Below, in pieces: positions 45,701-56,364 of a stretch of DNA of 64,000 bases; the first letter of the stretch is position 1; the number at the start of each line of letters is the position of its first letter. The notes beneath the pieces are model-generated. The model searched no databases, had not been told where the DNA came from, and was given only the letters and a program-made list of their open reading frames with translations. The stretch is from positions 2,914,001-2,978,000 of the forward strand of contig JBANDB010000001.1 of assembly GCA_037576215.1 (NCBI GenBank), written 5' to 3'. The translations under genes were made by a program, and so were the position numbers. Source of the DNA: Armillaria gallica. Taxonomy: Eukaryota > Basidiomycota > Agaricomycetes > Agaricales > Physalacriaceae.

Positions 45701-47341
45701 TGGGTAGTATGCAGTTTGCGGTTCGTTGGCAGCACGAACATTGGAAGGGACGACTTCACGATGGGGATGTTATTCTAAGTAACTCGGCTGTCAGTGGTGG
45801 AGTGCATCTTCCTGATATCACCGTCGTTACCCCCGTATTCGATGATAGCGGAAGAGAGATCATTTTCTACGTTGCCTCTCGAGGGCACCATGCCGATGTT
45901 GGAGGGCAAACTCCAGGGTCTATGCCGCCGTTCTCGAAAACGATATACGATGAGGGGGCGTCAATTTTGACATTCAAGGTTGTCAGCGCAGGGAAGTATA
46001 ACGAAGATGAGCTTATACAGCTCTTGGTAGAGGAGCCATTGAAGCATCCCGGCGGAAAGGGGACACGAACACTGAAGGACAATTTGAGTGATATTAACGC
46101 CCAGATTGCTGCAACTGTGAGTACATATGTACCCCTCCGCTCGGATTGCAGATTTGACCTCGGTCGTTTAGTATAAAGGTGTTCGTCTGGTGAAGAACCT
46201 CGTGTCCAAGTATACGCTACCGGTGGTACAGATGTATATGTATGGATCCAGACGACAGCTGAAGAGGCCGTTCGACAACTCTTGCGAAATTTCAGTGAGA
46301 AGCACAGTGGTAAAGCATTGGTTGCTTTTGATCGCATGGATGACGGATCGCCGATTGCATTGCGGATCGACATCGACAGGGAGAGCGGCTCTGCGACGTT
46401 TGATTTCACAGGCACCGGTCCAGAGGTGTATGGCAATTGGAACGCGCCAAGGGCGATTGTGAATTCGTCGATTATCTACTCATTACGATGTTTGTTGGCG
46501 AGTGACATTCCGTTGAATCAGGGTGAGTTGTTCTTTGGATTTTTTGGAGAGATGTGTTGATGATGTAGGGTGCATGACTCCAATCAATGTCATCATACCG
46601 GATGGATGTTTCTTGAAGCCAAGTGCAGACGCGGCGGTTTGTGCGGGAAATGTTCTGACTAGTCAACGTGCGGATTTCTTCTTTACACGAATGCTTCGGG
46701 CCTCAGATCGCACTCTTCATAGGACTTACTGATGTCGTACTTCGGGCTTTCGAAGCCTGCGCAGCTTCGCAAGGCTGCATGAATAATCTCACCTTCGGAT
46801 ATGACGCAGAAGTTAGTGCTTCCGGAGAGAAGAAGTCGTTCGGGTTCTATGAGACCATAGCCGGTGGCGGCGGTGCAGGTCCCGGATGGCATGGGACTTC
46901 TGGCGTTCACACGTTAGTGAAGATCCAAGCCAAGCTATGATCGCACAAATCTGACGTTTCTCCAGACATATGACCAACACGCGTATCACCGATCCTGAGA
47001 TCATGGAACGACGATACCCCGTCATCCTTCGACGGTTCTCCTTGCGGCCCGGCTCAGGTGGAAAAGGACGATATCATGGCGGGGACGGTGTTGTGCGAGA
47101 TATTGAGTTCCGTCGGGCAGTGCAGTGCAGCATTTTGAGTGAGCGGAGGGTTTATCAGCCTTATGGCTTGATGGGAGGCGATCCGGGTGAGCTGGGAGTA
47201 AATTTGTGGATATCGAAAGATGCTCAAGGGAAGGAGAGGGCACTGTCTATCGGCGGTAAGAACACCGCTCTAATGGCCAAGGGGGATCGAATAGTTATCA
47301 TGACTCCTGGAGGGGGTGGGTATGGAGCGTCGGATGAGTAA
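42753..47341 (+). CDS. 5-oxoprolinase (ATP-hydrolysing), HyuA-HyuB fusion, with three frame slips
   Basis: Cytosolic enzyme that opens 5-oxo-L-proline to glutamate with ATP, about 1280 residues when intact. The ATG at 42753-42755 gives [19 protein letters not shown], then [12 protein letters not shown] (ATP-binding start of HyuA). [73 protein letters not shown] and [18 protein letters not shown] follow. The HyuB half has [77 protein letters not shown] and [15 protein letters not shown]. The TAA is at 47339-47341. Frame slips: near 43370 (GGGG where five are expected), near 43468 (TTTTT where four are expected) and near 46236 (one base missing before [10 protein letters not shown]). Introns are otherwise clean. 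A D-glutamate cyclase relic precedes it. Either a young pseudogene or a sequencing artefact. Confidence 0.85.
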
Positions 47342-47520
47342 ATTTGAACTTGGTGGTGTACAGAATGAAGATGACAGATCGGATCGGACAAACACAAACA
47401 TTTCCGGGCCGGACCGGACCAGCCGGGACAAGCGCTCAATACAAGTTACAAACGTTCGCCGTGGTTCATTCAATTTCTTACTCTATCAGCAGCCCTAGCG
47501 CTCAGCCCCCTCTATCAGCT

Positions 47521-49690
47521 ATGGAATCCCAGAATTGTGTGACTCTCTTTGAGTATCACAATGCACGACGGAGTGGCAGGCACTTGGGGGGGACAAGGAG
47601 GCTCCCGTATGGTTGGTTCCGGGAGCCTCCTTGATTCGTGGAGATGCGGCTCTTATTCTATATCAGTCATCTCAAACTCAGAACATTGGGTATCAATTCA
47701 GTCTAGCACTCACAACTACGTTTGTCTGATTGTGCCTGCCTTATTTTCTCTTTAGAGGACAATGCACGGCTGGTTTCGAGGACGACACAAGTGATCATCC
47801 AACGATTATAGCGCACGCCCTGGATTTTCTCTGAGAGTGGACCAATGAAGAAACTGTTGTACTTCCACCTATAAAGATCTCTGTTCGTTGATCCTCCCAG
47901 ATCTATCTCCTTCCCTACCGTCAACTTAGGTGGCCAGAAAGTAGCTCTGGTGTACCGCGATGGTCTTTTCCAGTCAGGACTGTATGTACATCCCGACACC
48001 ATCGACGCGTTATCAAAACTCATGACTGAACCAGCATTTTCGAAAGAGAGGGTTCGAAACGAACGCCCCAGCCAAGGTCACCAGATGTATCGGAGCACAC
48101 CAATCGTTCAAGTACTACATCACAAGGTGAGCGCTGCCCAAAATCTAGTGGCTATAAGCTAATGTGAGTCAGCTTCTCTACCTCTTGAATCTGGTTTCCA
48201 GCAGATTCCTCAACTATCATTCAACACGTTCCGACAACAGCAGAGTCCCATGTATTCTTCTCCGCCGACTGTGTATCTGACTGGTCCTCTCGAACTGGAC
48301 GAAGCTGACTATGGAACTTATTCCAACACTGTTGGTCTTGGAGCCCTGGCTACTCGTCATTCAAATGCCGCTCGAAGAACAGGTACTTAAAATTCAGACC
48401 GACTATGAGGCGTTTCATCTCATATCTATCTCCTCCAGCCTTTGTCCCAGACGAATGGATTGAAACTATATTAGAGTCAACAAGCGATGTCTTACCTGAA
48501 ACAGGTACGTACTATTTGCGTTGAATAAACACAGGACTCGCACTTACCAATCTCGGCACGTACAGATGCACCAACATTTGATTCCAAGTCTAGCCCATCT
48601 CCGACTTGTTACCAGTGTCACCACGCGTACGATCGCCACGTACTTCAAGTTTAATCGACGAACTCACAGATACCATGGCCATGGACGCTTTACATCTTGG
48701 TCCTGTTACTCAGCCATCATCTCCGTCTCTTGAGCCGGGTGTAAGTACATAACGGACAAACATCGAGAGACAGCCAAACACTATCCCTATCTCCGTCTCA
48801 AAGTTTCGCCAGCCAATCGTCCGAAAACAGTCTCGGTTCAGTCGGGTACAAATCAGCGTTGACCCAGCTCCGAGATATCTTAGGCCCACTCACCAACCTG
48901 CTCACTCTGGTCCCTCGATGTCAGGGTTGTGATGTGGTCCTTCTCAAACCGAGTAGCATATCTTTCGCTGGTACTGCGCCTCCCTACTTGCAAGAACTAC
49001 AGGCTGGTACTCCATGCGGACTTGACTATGTACTCTTGGTTTGTCCTGGTTGTTTACAGCCGTACTGTGAAGGCTGCAGCGAAAGGATCAGGGTACCTGA
49101 CCAAGGTCGTACTTGGTTTAGGACTGCTATGAATTGCTGCAATCATGTCGGGCTGAGAGGACTTCTCAACGTGCTCAGCGATCTTGACGAGACGGACGAC
49201 TTACTACATCCAAGGATAGCCGATCTTTACGGATTATCAACGACTTCTTCGTCAAGCGGCAGCCTGTTCACTCTTTGGCAGGACCCATCATCAGATGCTC
49301 TAAACTGCTCAAGTTAATGGATGAGATGTTCCATGCCTTCATGTTGGACGAGATTCCCCTCGATAGTGATTCATGGCGGGTTTACGACCAGATGGCTAGG
49401 CTGATGTGGACATTCTCCTGCGACTCACAGCTGAGACTTCTGATCAAGATGGACACGTACATTTTCCCCACAATGCCGATTGGACCAGCCGCTGGATAAG
49501 AGATGGGCTTCAAGAGGATTGGGACCATGGGCTACCAACACTTGTAAGCTTGCGACGGAGGATCTCACTGATTGAAAAGGTTCTGCAGAAATATCGAGGG
49601 TGTGGCTTGAAAGGACCAATGGAGTCACCTTATAAGTGCGCCACGATGGTACATCTGAAGGCTATACACGCAGAGTGGAAGGAAAAGTGA
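47521..49690 (+). CDS. CxxC-rich probable zinc-binding protein, copy 1
   Basis: Multi-exon plus-strand gene with uncertain 5' end (an ATG lies at 47521). Exons include GGQKVALVYRDGLFQSGLYV (47930-48126), QIPQLSFNTFRQQQSPMYSS and WIETILESTSDVLPET, then SPSPTCYQCHHA. The Cys-rich core is RCQGCDVVLL, LVCPGCLQPYCEGCSERI and NCCNHVGLRGLLNVLSDL (48850-49200), followed by helical exons to a stop near 49690. Four CxxC or CC pairs suggest a zinc-ribbon or RING-like fold. Frame slips are needed near 48645 (one T) and around 49210. A diverged second copy lies at 58.9-60.0 kb. No named family is recognised. Confidence 0.5.
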
Positions 49691-49970
49691 CTCTACATTG
49701 ATTCCAGTTCCCTATGATTCCCTCACCATTCTCTTAGTCTTTCTTACACATACTTTGCAAATTTAATTAGCGCTTTCCGACTATTGAAGAATACAAGCAG
49801 TAACGCGGGCGCATGAACGCAGGAAGAAAACGCGATGAAATATACTCCAGACAGCAGTGTCACCGTTACATAAGTCCGCCTAAACAAAAATAATACAAGC
49901 ATCTTTTGGATGTCAAATGGTGTTTAGCAAACATGGTCGTAACGGGTGTTAATCCGTGTGTCCAATTGCT

Positions 49971-51308
49971 TCATGCTCTCTGGCTGGGCTTCCAAGTCAT
50001 CTTGAATTGTGACGTTGCTTGGTGGAAGATATTCCTGAGATTCAGTTCGAATGTGTTTGTGCCTGTCCATCTCCTCAGCTCAACCTCCCAATCTTCGTCT
50101 ATCTCAACGCTCTGCAACGTCTCCACCTCGACGCTTGATTGATCACGAGCCCAGAAACGCCGTGTCCCAAAGTGTTGTGACGACATCACACTGCCCTGCC
50201 ATGACTGGTCCGAACGTGCGTGTCCTGCAGTGACACGTCCAACAAGGAGAGTTGGAGCTATTCCCTGTGAGACGATATTTGCCATTAGCTGCTAAGGGAA
50301 AGGAAAGGATACGTGCGCACCCTCACAATTGCCGCCATGACATCAACATAAGAATCTGCCCACTCTTCGCGAACCTCAAAGGCCATGTCTAGGATCAAGA
50401 CAAAAGAATACAGTGCAGAAGATTCGACCAAGACTTCGATAACATGGCGATAGACGCCAACTCTGCTTCCAATTCCGTTGCTTGCTTGTCCAACAGTCAG
50501 AATACGGTAAATGATGAGACTGGTACACCATATTGTCGTCGCCAAGATGAAAGACAGGTACAGGACAAAGCCAAGTACGTAGTCGCGGCCATTGGTGTAC
50601 CCGTGGTATGTATTCATGAGCTTGCAAACTAGATCAAACTGTGGGCAAATATGAGATATAAAGAGACCCTGGGCATCGCACCAATTCCAGAGAAGAGCAT
50701 TAGAATTGGAGGTAGGACAACAGGCCAGCGCCGCCCCCAGACTATCCAGCAACGCCAAATCTACAGATGACAACAGTGAAGGTTATGGAATGTTCTGAAT
50801 GAATTACACACGTACCATGGTGGAGTCTGCGAGGATAGTACTAATGGCGCCTATGATGCCATCCCCAAGAGTATGCCATCTTGGGGATCTTCGAGCACCG
50901 AAAACCTCCACCAGAAACTTTGGCTGTTGTCGATGAAGGCATAGATGAAATAAGACCAATGGAAACCGACGCTAATAGTGGTGACGATAAAGAGAGTACC
51001 ATAGCGGCGACCATGAAATGCCGTCCAATAGGCCGGGATTGATGGGTGACTGGTTGTTTCTATTGAGCTCACTAGATAATGACACAAAGGTTATGCAACA
51101 CTCACAGAAATCCCATAAGGTAACGGCAACCATGCCGGTGAAGATACCTAGGGGTAATGGTGAAGATGTGCGCATTCAGAACCTATATGAAAATACACAC
51201 CGTGTAAGAAAACAAAGAGGATCCCTGAGTTCAACTGAGCTCTAGGAATTGATATATGATCGCTATATCGCTGCCGTTAAGATTTGGGATGTCGGGTTGA
51301 TAGGCCAT
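49971..51308 (-). pseudogene. Seven-helix membrane protein, copy A, with several frame slips
   Basis: Agaricomycete-specific multi-pass protein, probably seven helices. ATG 51306-51308: MAYQPDIPNLNGSDIAIIYQ. The family sequence then needs frame changes at about 51244 (before QLNSGILFVFLHG), near 51000 (between MVAAMVLS and FIVTTISVGFHW) and near 50890 (before IIGAISTILADST). The C-terminal half is intact: IWRCWIVWGRRWPVVLPPIL, TIWCTSLIIYRILTVG, GVYRHVIEVLVESSALYSF and GIAPTLLVGRVTAGHARSDQ, with the stop at 49971. Three slips in the N-terminal half suggest a pseudogene. Its promoter and 3' flank are shared with copy C. The family is common in mushroom genomes; its function is not known to me. 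Confidence 0.65.
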
Positions 51309-51380
51309 AATGAATATGTGGGGATAAAGAAAGAGTAGAATACACAGGGGTCCTGTTCATGGAGCAAACACAATACTTCG

Positions 51381-51387
51381 TTATATA
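51381..51387 (-). promoter_or_regulatory. TATA box of seven-helix copy A
   Basis: TATATAA on the minus strand, 73 bp upstream of the ATG, in a block (about 51375-51520) that recurs upstream of copy C (56212-56360). Confidence 0.5.
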
Positions 51388-51529
51388 GCGGTCCATCAAA
51401 AACTGTGCAAAGGACACAGCAGTCATGTCTCTCCGTTGAAATCGTCGACAACCAGTCCGTGATGGCTAATTTGCTATCGAGCGGAGCATCGAAGCAGGCA
51501 TCGTCGCTGGTGGTGTCCTGAGTTTCCTT

Positions 51530-52982
51530 ATGCAATCCGGCGGTGAGTTTACTTGGCCTTCCAACCAGGTCCAATCTCAATAATTGCGTATCGCCCATCG
51601 CGAGATACAGCCATGAATTTTATCGACCTTCAGCTGTGTTTGATCAACAATAATCCTCGAAACGCTGATGATCCTAGGAATGGAACCCTTTGCATTAGCT
51701 TGATAGTTACGCAGGTGTTGTTAATCCGGAAAGTCGTATGAACTGGCGGATGCTGACCGACCACAAGCAGAAGGAATTATCGGAGTTGAAATTGAAGCCG
51801 TTCTACTGCCGCCATTAATTCTACGTGACGTCACGAGCTCAACTCAAGACGGTCTCTATAGTGTGCCAATATCGATAAAGGTGTCATGAGTTGCACCGTC
51901 ACCTCCATGATGTTGTAGGTCGTCGTCGCCGTATGTGGTCACTGAAATGATGAGGCCTTCTGTGATTGAACCGCATTCTCTTCATCGCTCGTCGAGCAGG
52001 CATCTCCCAGGCTTGATCGTGATCCTGACCGGTCTTTTCGAGGTGCCCGGTCATTCTTCTGTGTAACTTGACTAACATAACTACTCTCGCTAACGTGCCG
52101 TTGGCCGCTGAATCGATGCTGGGTTCTGCTTCTATGGCTCCGGCAGTCTATTCTCTCAGCATTGGGCCGCGTTGTCATGCTACTTTTGCCTATTCTAGTC
52201 TCCAAGTAACGATTAATGAAGAACTATCGACGAACAAAGATGGGTGGAATCCGAGACGTTGCGCAACGCCCTGCCTCCTTACCGATTGCTGGAAAGGGAA
52301 AAGTCTGGACGAGATCGGGGTTCAAGCTCACCATGGGGTATGTGATGTATTATCTTCCCCACCTTTCTGATAGGTGTACCGGTTCTAGGATGAACTTTCT
52401 CCCATCGTATATGGCCGTACTGTGGAATATCATCTCTGTATAACTTGTGACCGCTGATGCTCTAGACTTACCAAAACAAAACTTTTTTCGGACTTTAATA
52501 TCCAGGATCTGTCAGTGTAACGATGGTAGCTGGCGCTACCTTTTTCATGTCGATAATGCAGCAAAATCTGCCGATCAGGACTGACACTGTCACCGTGATG
52601 GAACAAGCTCAAGCTGGCAGGCGCGCTAAGATGTCACCAGGATGGTTGTCTTGATTCTCTTCCTGGTCACGATTTCCCTAATTCATCAGAATATTCTCCA
52701 GTGAGATTCTCTCAGTTCGTCTAGTCGCTTTCCCTATGATATGGGCCTCCGGCAATATTGCACATCGAGTCGCACCTCTGTTGTGGTTTGTGTTGAAATT
52801 GTCAATGCCCACGACGGCTCATTAAATCGTCAAACTCAGTCGGTACGCAAGAGATCCTGTTCCGACTTGATACCGATGGTTATTTTCGCAGCACCCAATG
52901 AGCGTGTCCAGTACTGTTTATAACAAAGAGGGTTGGTGTATGTTATTCTCATAAACCACGACCTCGTTATCCTTGCTTCCCC
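51530..52982. other. Non-coding region between seven-helix copies A and B
   Basis: No exon with coding character. It presumably carries the promoter of copy B and upstream sequence of copy A. A GATAA-like site and a pyrimidine run are present near 52960, not distinctive. Confidence 0.35.
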
Positions 52983-54216
52983 ATGGCGACTCAGACAGAC
53001 ATTCCGTCAGATCTTACCGACGACGACAAAGCTTTCTACTTTCAATTTCTCGACGCTCAGCTGAACTCCGCAATTCTCTACACGCTATTGCATGGTGGGC
53101 AACGATGTTCGGTGTCTTGACATGCAGGTGCTGACTGATGTCAGGCATATACACCGGCATTCTTGCTGTAACGTTGTGGAATATATGTGAGTCAGGGGCA
53201 TCTCCATTACAACATCCAAGCTGAAGCGAATGGTACAGTCATTAATAAATGTTGGCCAATCCGACGAGCCATGGTCTACGTTATCATCCTCCTCCATGCT
53301 CTAATCACCATCAACGTTGTTGCTAATTGGTCAAATATACATTCCGCATTCATCGCTAATGGGCAAAGCTTTTCGACAGTGTATTTGAAGCTGAGCAGTG
53401 TGGGCCAAGCCGCCTATTGGGAGGCAGGTATCACAGCTTCCATGAGTACGATCCTCGCAGACTTATACGTGGTGTGTGCGACTCCACTGGGAATTATCCA
53501 CAACAGCTCACCTGACTCTAGATTTGGTATTGCTGGATGGTTTGGGGACGACGTTGGCTTGTTGTCCTGCTTCCAATACTTTCCCTGGTCTGCGCGATCG
53601 GTATAGTCTGGTCCCATCTACTCTTTTCATGCTCATAGTAATATCCAACCTTTTATGTAGGATCAAGAATTGTAATAATATATTACACCTATCACAATGC
53701 AGTTACATTCCAGAGCATATTCATTGTGCTCTACACATCTTTAATCCTGGCAACGACCTTATCCTGTACCTTGCTCATCATTTACCGCATATTGACTGTT
53801 GCCGGGGTTAGGCATGGAGCAGAGGGCCGACTAAGAGTTTATCATCATTTCATTGAAGTGCTGGTGGAATCCTCAGCTCTCTATTCAATAACTCTGATCC
53901 TATATTTGGCTTTCACTATTTGTGACAGTTGGGGAGAATTTTACCTTGATGTCATAGCTGCCATTGCAAAAGTACGTTGATAAAATTAGATGCCCTTATC
54001 ATTGATCAAACATCTCTTAGGTAGGGAATCGCACCAACACTCCTTGTTGGCCGGGCAGCGGCGGGACATACACGCCCCAAAGACGACTGCGATGAAAGTG
54101 CAGTGTCGACACTTCGTTTCCAGACTCCTTCGGAACTTGGCACGACGAGCTTTCCAGAATCCATCATGCAGAGCGCAGTCCTGAAATGGACATTGAGGCT
54201 CAACCGGTGCAGCTAG
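52983..54216 (+). CDS. Seven-helix membrane protein, copy B
   Basis: ATG 52983-52985: MATQTDIPSDLTDDDKAFYF, then LDAQLNSAILYTLLHGIYTG. Introns near 53098-53143 and 53187-53234 are followed by NKCWPIRRAMVYVIILLHAL and ITINVVANWSNIHSAFIANG. The next segments are WYCWMVWGRRWLVVLLPILS, ATTLSCTLLIIYRILTVAG, HHFIEVLVESSALYSITLIL and, after a final intron, KGIAPTLLVGRAAAGHTRP. The frame ends at 54214-54216 after LNRCS. The family tail (IEAQPVQLVVFVEK, stop about 54255) is present one frame over and would be restored by one extra G near 54181. It is the best-preserved copy and lies opposite in strand to copies A and C. Confidence 0.75.
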
Positions 54217-54440
54217 TGGTATTCGTTGAAAAGACGCAATGTGTTCATGACAAGTCATGCTGACATTTTGGACTGAGTTTAGACCGCCGTTTTTGGCAGA
54301 GTATGTTTTTGGATTATCGCACTTCCTGTTTTTTTTTTTTCGATCAATTGTGGGTAGTAGTATACCTCTGTAATCTCAGTGTCTTTGCGCTACGTATGGT
54401 ACTCAGGAAAATACGACATAGCACATCGTCACAATCGTCA
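54190..54440 (+). repeat. 3' end of seven-helix gene, matching the displaced copy at 2.4-2.65 kb
   Basis: Last coding bases and 3' UTR of copy B. It shares several blocks, in order and orientation, with 2376-2652 (identical start at 54212, 'gacattttggact', 'ggaaaatac' and 'acatcgtcacaatc'). Confidence 0.7.
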
Positions 54441-54980
54441 ACGGGGTAATAGGTGTCAAAAACAGGGCGCCGAACGTGAATTTTGTTATCCTTAACTGAA
54501 AAACCCTCTTCCCTTTTCGAATAAGCTCGCCAGTTACCTCTGCGTTTGCATACTCACATCCATCCTTCCGCAACCTTGGCGGTGATTGCCACTTTTGGAC
54601 AGATCATTGAAGAATACAAGCTTCAGTAATGCGGATGAACGCGGGAAAAAACGCGATGAAGTCTATTCCAGACAACAGTGCCACCGTTACATAAGTTCGC
54701 CGAAAGAAAAATAATGCAAGCATCTTTTGGATGTCAAACGGTATTTAGCCAGCATGGCCATAACGGGTGTTAATCCATGTATCCAATAGCTTCTCCGCGA
54801 CGATGGCCTACTCTCTCTGGCTGGGCTTTCAAGTCATCTTGGAGTGTGACGGTGCTTGGTGGGGAATATTCCTGAGATTCAGCTCGAGTGTACTTGTGCC
54901 TGACCATCTCTCCCCGCTCAGCCTCCAAAGCTTCGTCTATCTCAACGCTCTGTAATGTCTCCACCTCGACGCTTGACTGG

Positions 54981-56147
54981 TCACGAGCTCCGGAAACGCT
55001 GTGTCCCAAAGTGTAGCGACGATATCACGCTACCCTGCCATGACTCGTCCGGACGTGAGTGCCCTGTTGCGACACGTCCAACAAGGAGTGTCGGAGCTAT
55101 TCCCTGTGGGATGAACATTTGTCATCAACTTCTAAGGGAAGGAGGAGGATGCATGCACACCCGCGCAATTCCCGTCATGGCATCGACATAATATCCCGCC
55201 CAGTCTCCGCGAACCTCGAAGGCCATTAACAGGATCAAGAAAACAGCATACAGCGCGGAGGATTCGACCAAGACTTCGATGACATGACGATAGACGCCGA
55301 CTCCACCTCCAACTCCGTCGCTTCCTCGTACAACAACCAGGATGCGGTAAATGATGAGAGTGGTACACCAAATTGTCGTCGCCAAAGTGAAGGACAGGTA
55401 GAGGACAAATGCAAGTACGTTGTCGCTTCCAGCGGTGTACTCTTGGTAGGTATCAATGAGCTTGAGTACTAGGACAAGCTATGAGAAAGCGCGAAATAGA
55501 AAAGGAACCTGGGCATCGCACCAATTCCAGAGATAAGCAATAAAATAGGCGGCAGGACAACAAGCCAGCGCCGTCCCCATACCATCCAGCAACGCCAAAT
55601 CTACAACAGAAATTGAAGGCCTGGTTGCATTTCGAATGAATTGGGGTATACACACCATGATGGAATCTGCAAGAATAGTATTTATAGCACCTGTGATACC
55701 CATCCCCAAGAATATGTTTTCGGAAAATACGAGCACCGAATACTTCGACCAGAAACTTTGGCCGTTGTCGATGAAACCAGAGCTGATATAAGACCAATTG
55801 AAACTGACGTTGATGGTGGTGACAATGAATACGAGGACGATAGCCACGACCATGACTCGTCGTCCAACGGGCCGAGATTTACGGGTGACTGATCATTCAA
55901 TTGAGTTTGAATGATATCACAGAAGATATATTGCACTCACAGATGTTCCATAGGGTGACGGCAACGATGCCGGTGTAGATGCCTAAGTGCAGTGACGGAT
56001 GAGATAAAGGAGCAAACCTAAGCGAGAGTACAAACCATATAAGAAAGCATAGACAATCTCTGTATTCAGTTGAGAGTCCAGATATTGGAATACGGCAGCT
56101 ATGTCACTACCACTAAGATTCGACGGGATGTCGAGTTGGTAGGTCAT
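54981..56147 (-). CDS. Seven-helix membrane protein, copy C, slightly truncated
   Basis: ATG 56145-56147: MTYQLDIPSNLSGSDIAAVF, then YGIYTGIVAVTLWNIFTRKS, VMVVAIVLVFIVTTINVSFN, NWSYISSGFIDNGQSFWSKY, FLGMGITGAINTILADSIM, IWRCWMVWGRRWLVVLPPIL, ATTIWCTTLIIYRILVVV and VYRHVIEVLVESSALYAVFL, ending GIAPTLLVGRVATGHSRPDE. The reading closes at TGA 54981-54983 (FRSS). One extra base near 54991 moves it out of the tail that copy A keeps (ARDQSSVEVETLQSVEIDE); that frame continues open to 54770. All introns upstream join in frame, so most of the protein is intact and only the cytoplasmic tail differs. Confidence 0.75.
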
Positions 56148-56217
56148 CACGGGTGTGTTACAGACGATGAAGTATACGAAATCCGGTTCTTGGGACAATC
56201 TTATACCGCATACTTCG

Positions 56218-56224
56218 TTATATA
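56218..56224 (-). promoter_or_regulatory. TATA box of seven-helix copy C
   Basis: TATATAA on the minus strand, 71 bp upstream of the ATG, in the same setting as the TATA of copy A. Confidence 0.5.
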
Positions 56225-56364
56225 GTGGCTCATCAGAAACCACGCAGTCAAATATCATATTAAGTCCCAGGACACAGCAGCTATGTCTCTCCAATGAAAT
56301 CATCGACAGTAAGATTGCGATGGCTAATTTGTTGTTGGGTAGAGCATCAAAGTGCCTCGAGACT

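Noticed and set aside
45867..46436. Minus-strand open frame of 189 codons
   Set aside because: It is the shadow of the HyuB part of the 5-oxoprolinase on the plus strand.
54329..54342. T-run as poly-A tail of a retrogene
   Set aside because: The adjacent copy B has introns, so it is not a retrocopy; the T-run is a simple repeat in the 3' UTR.
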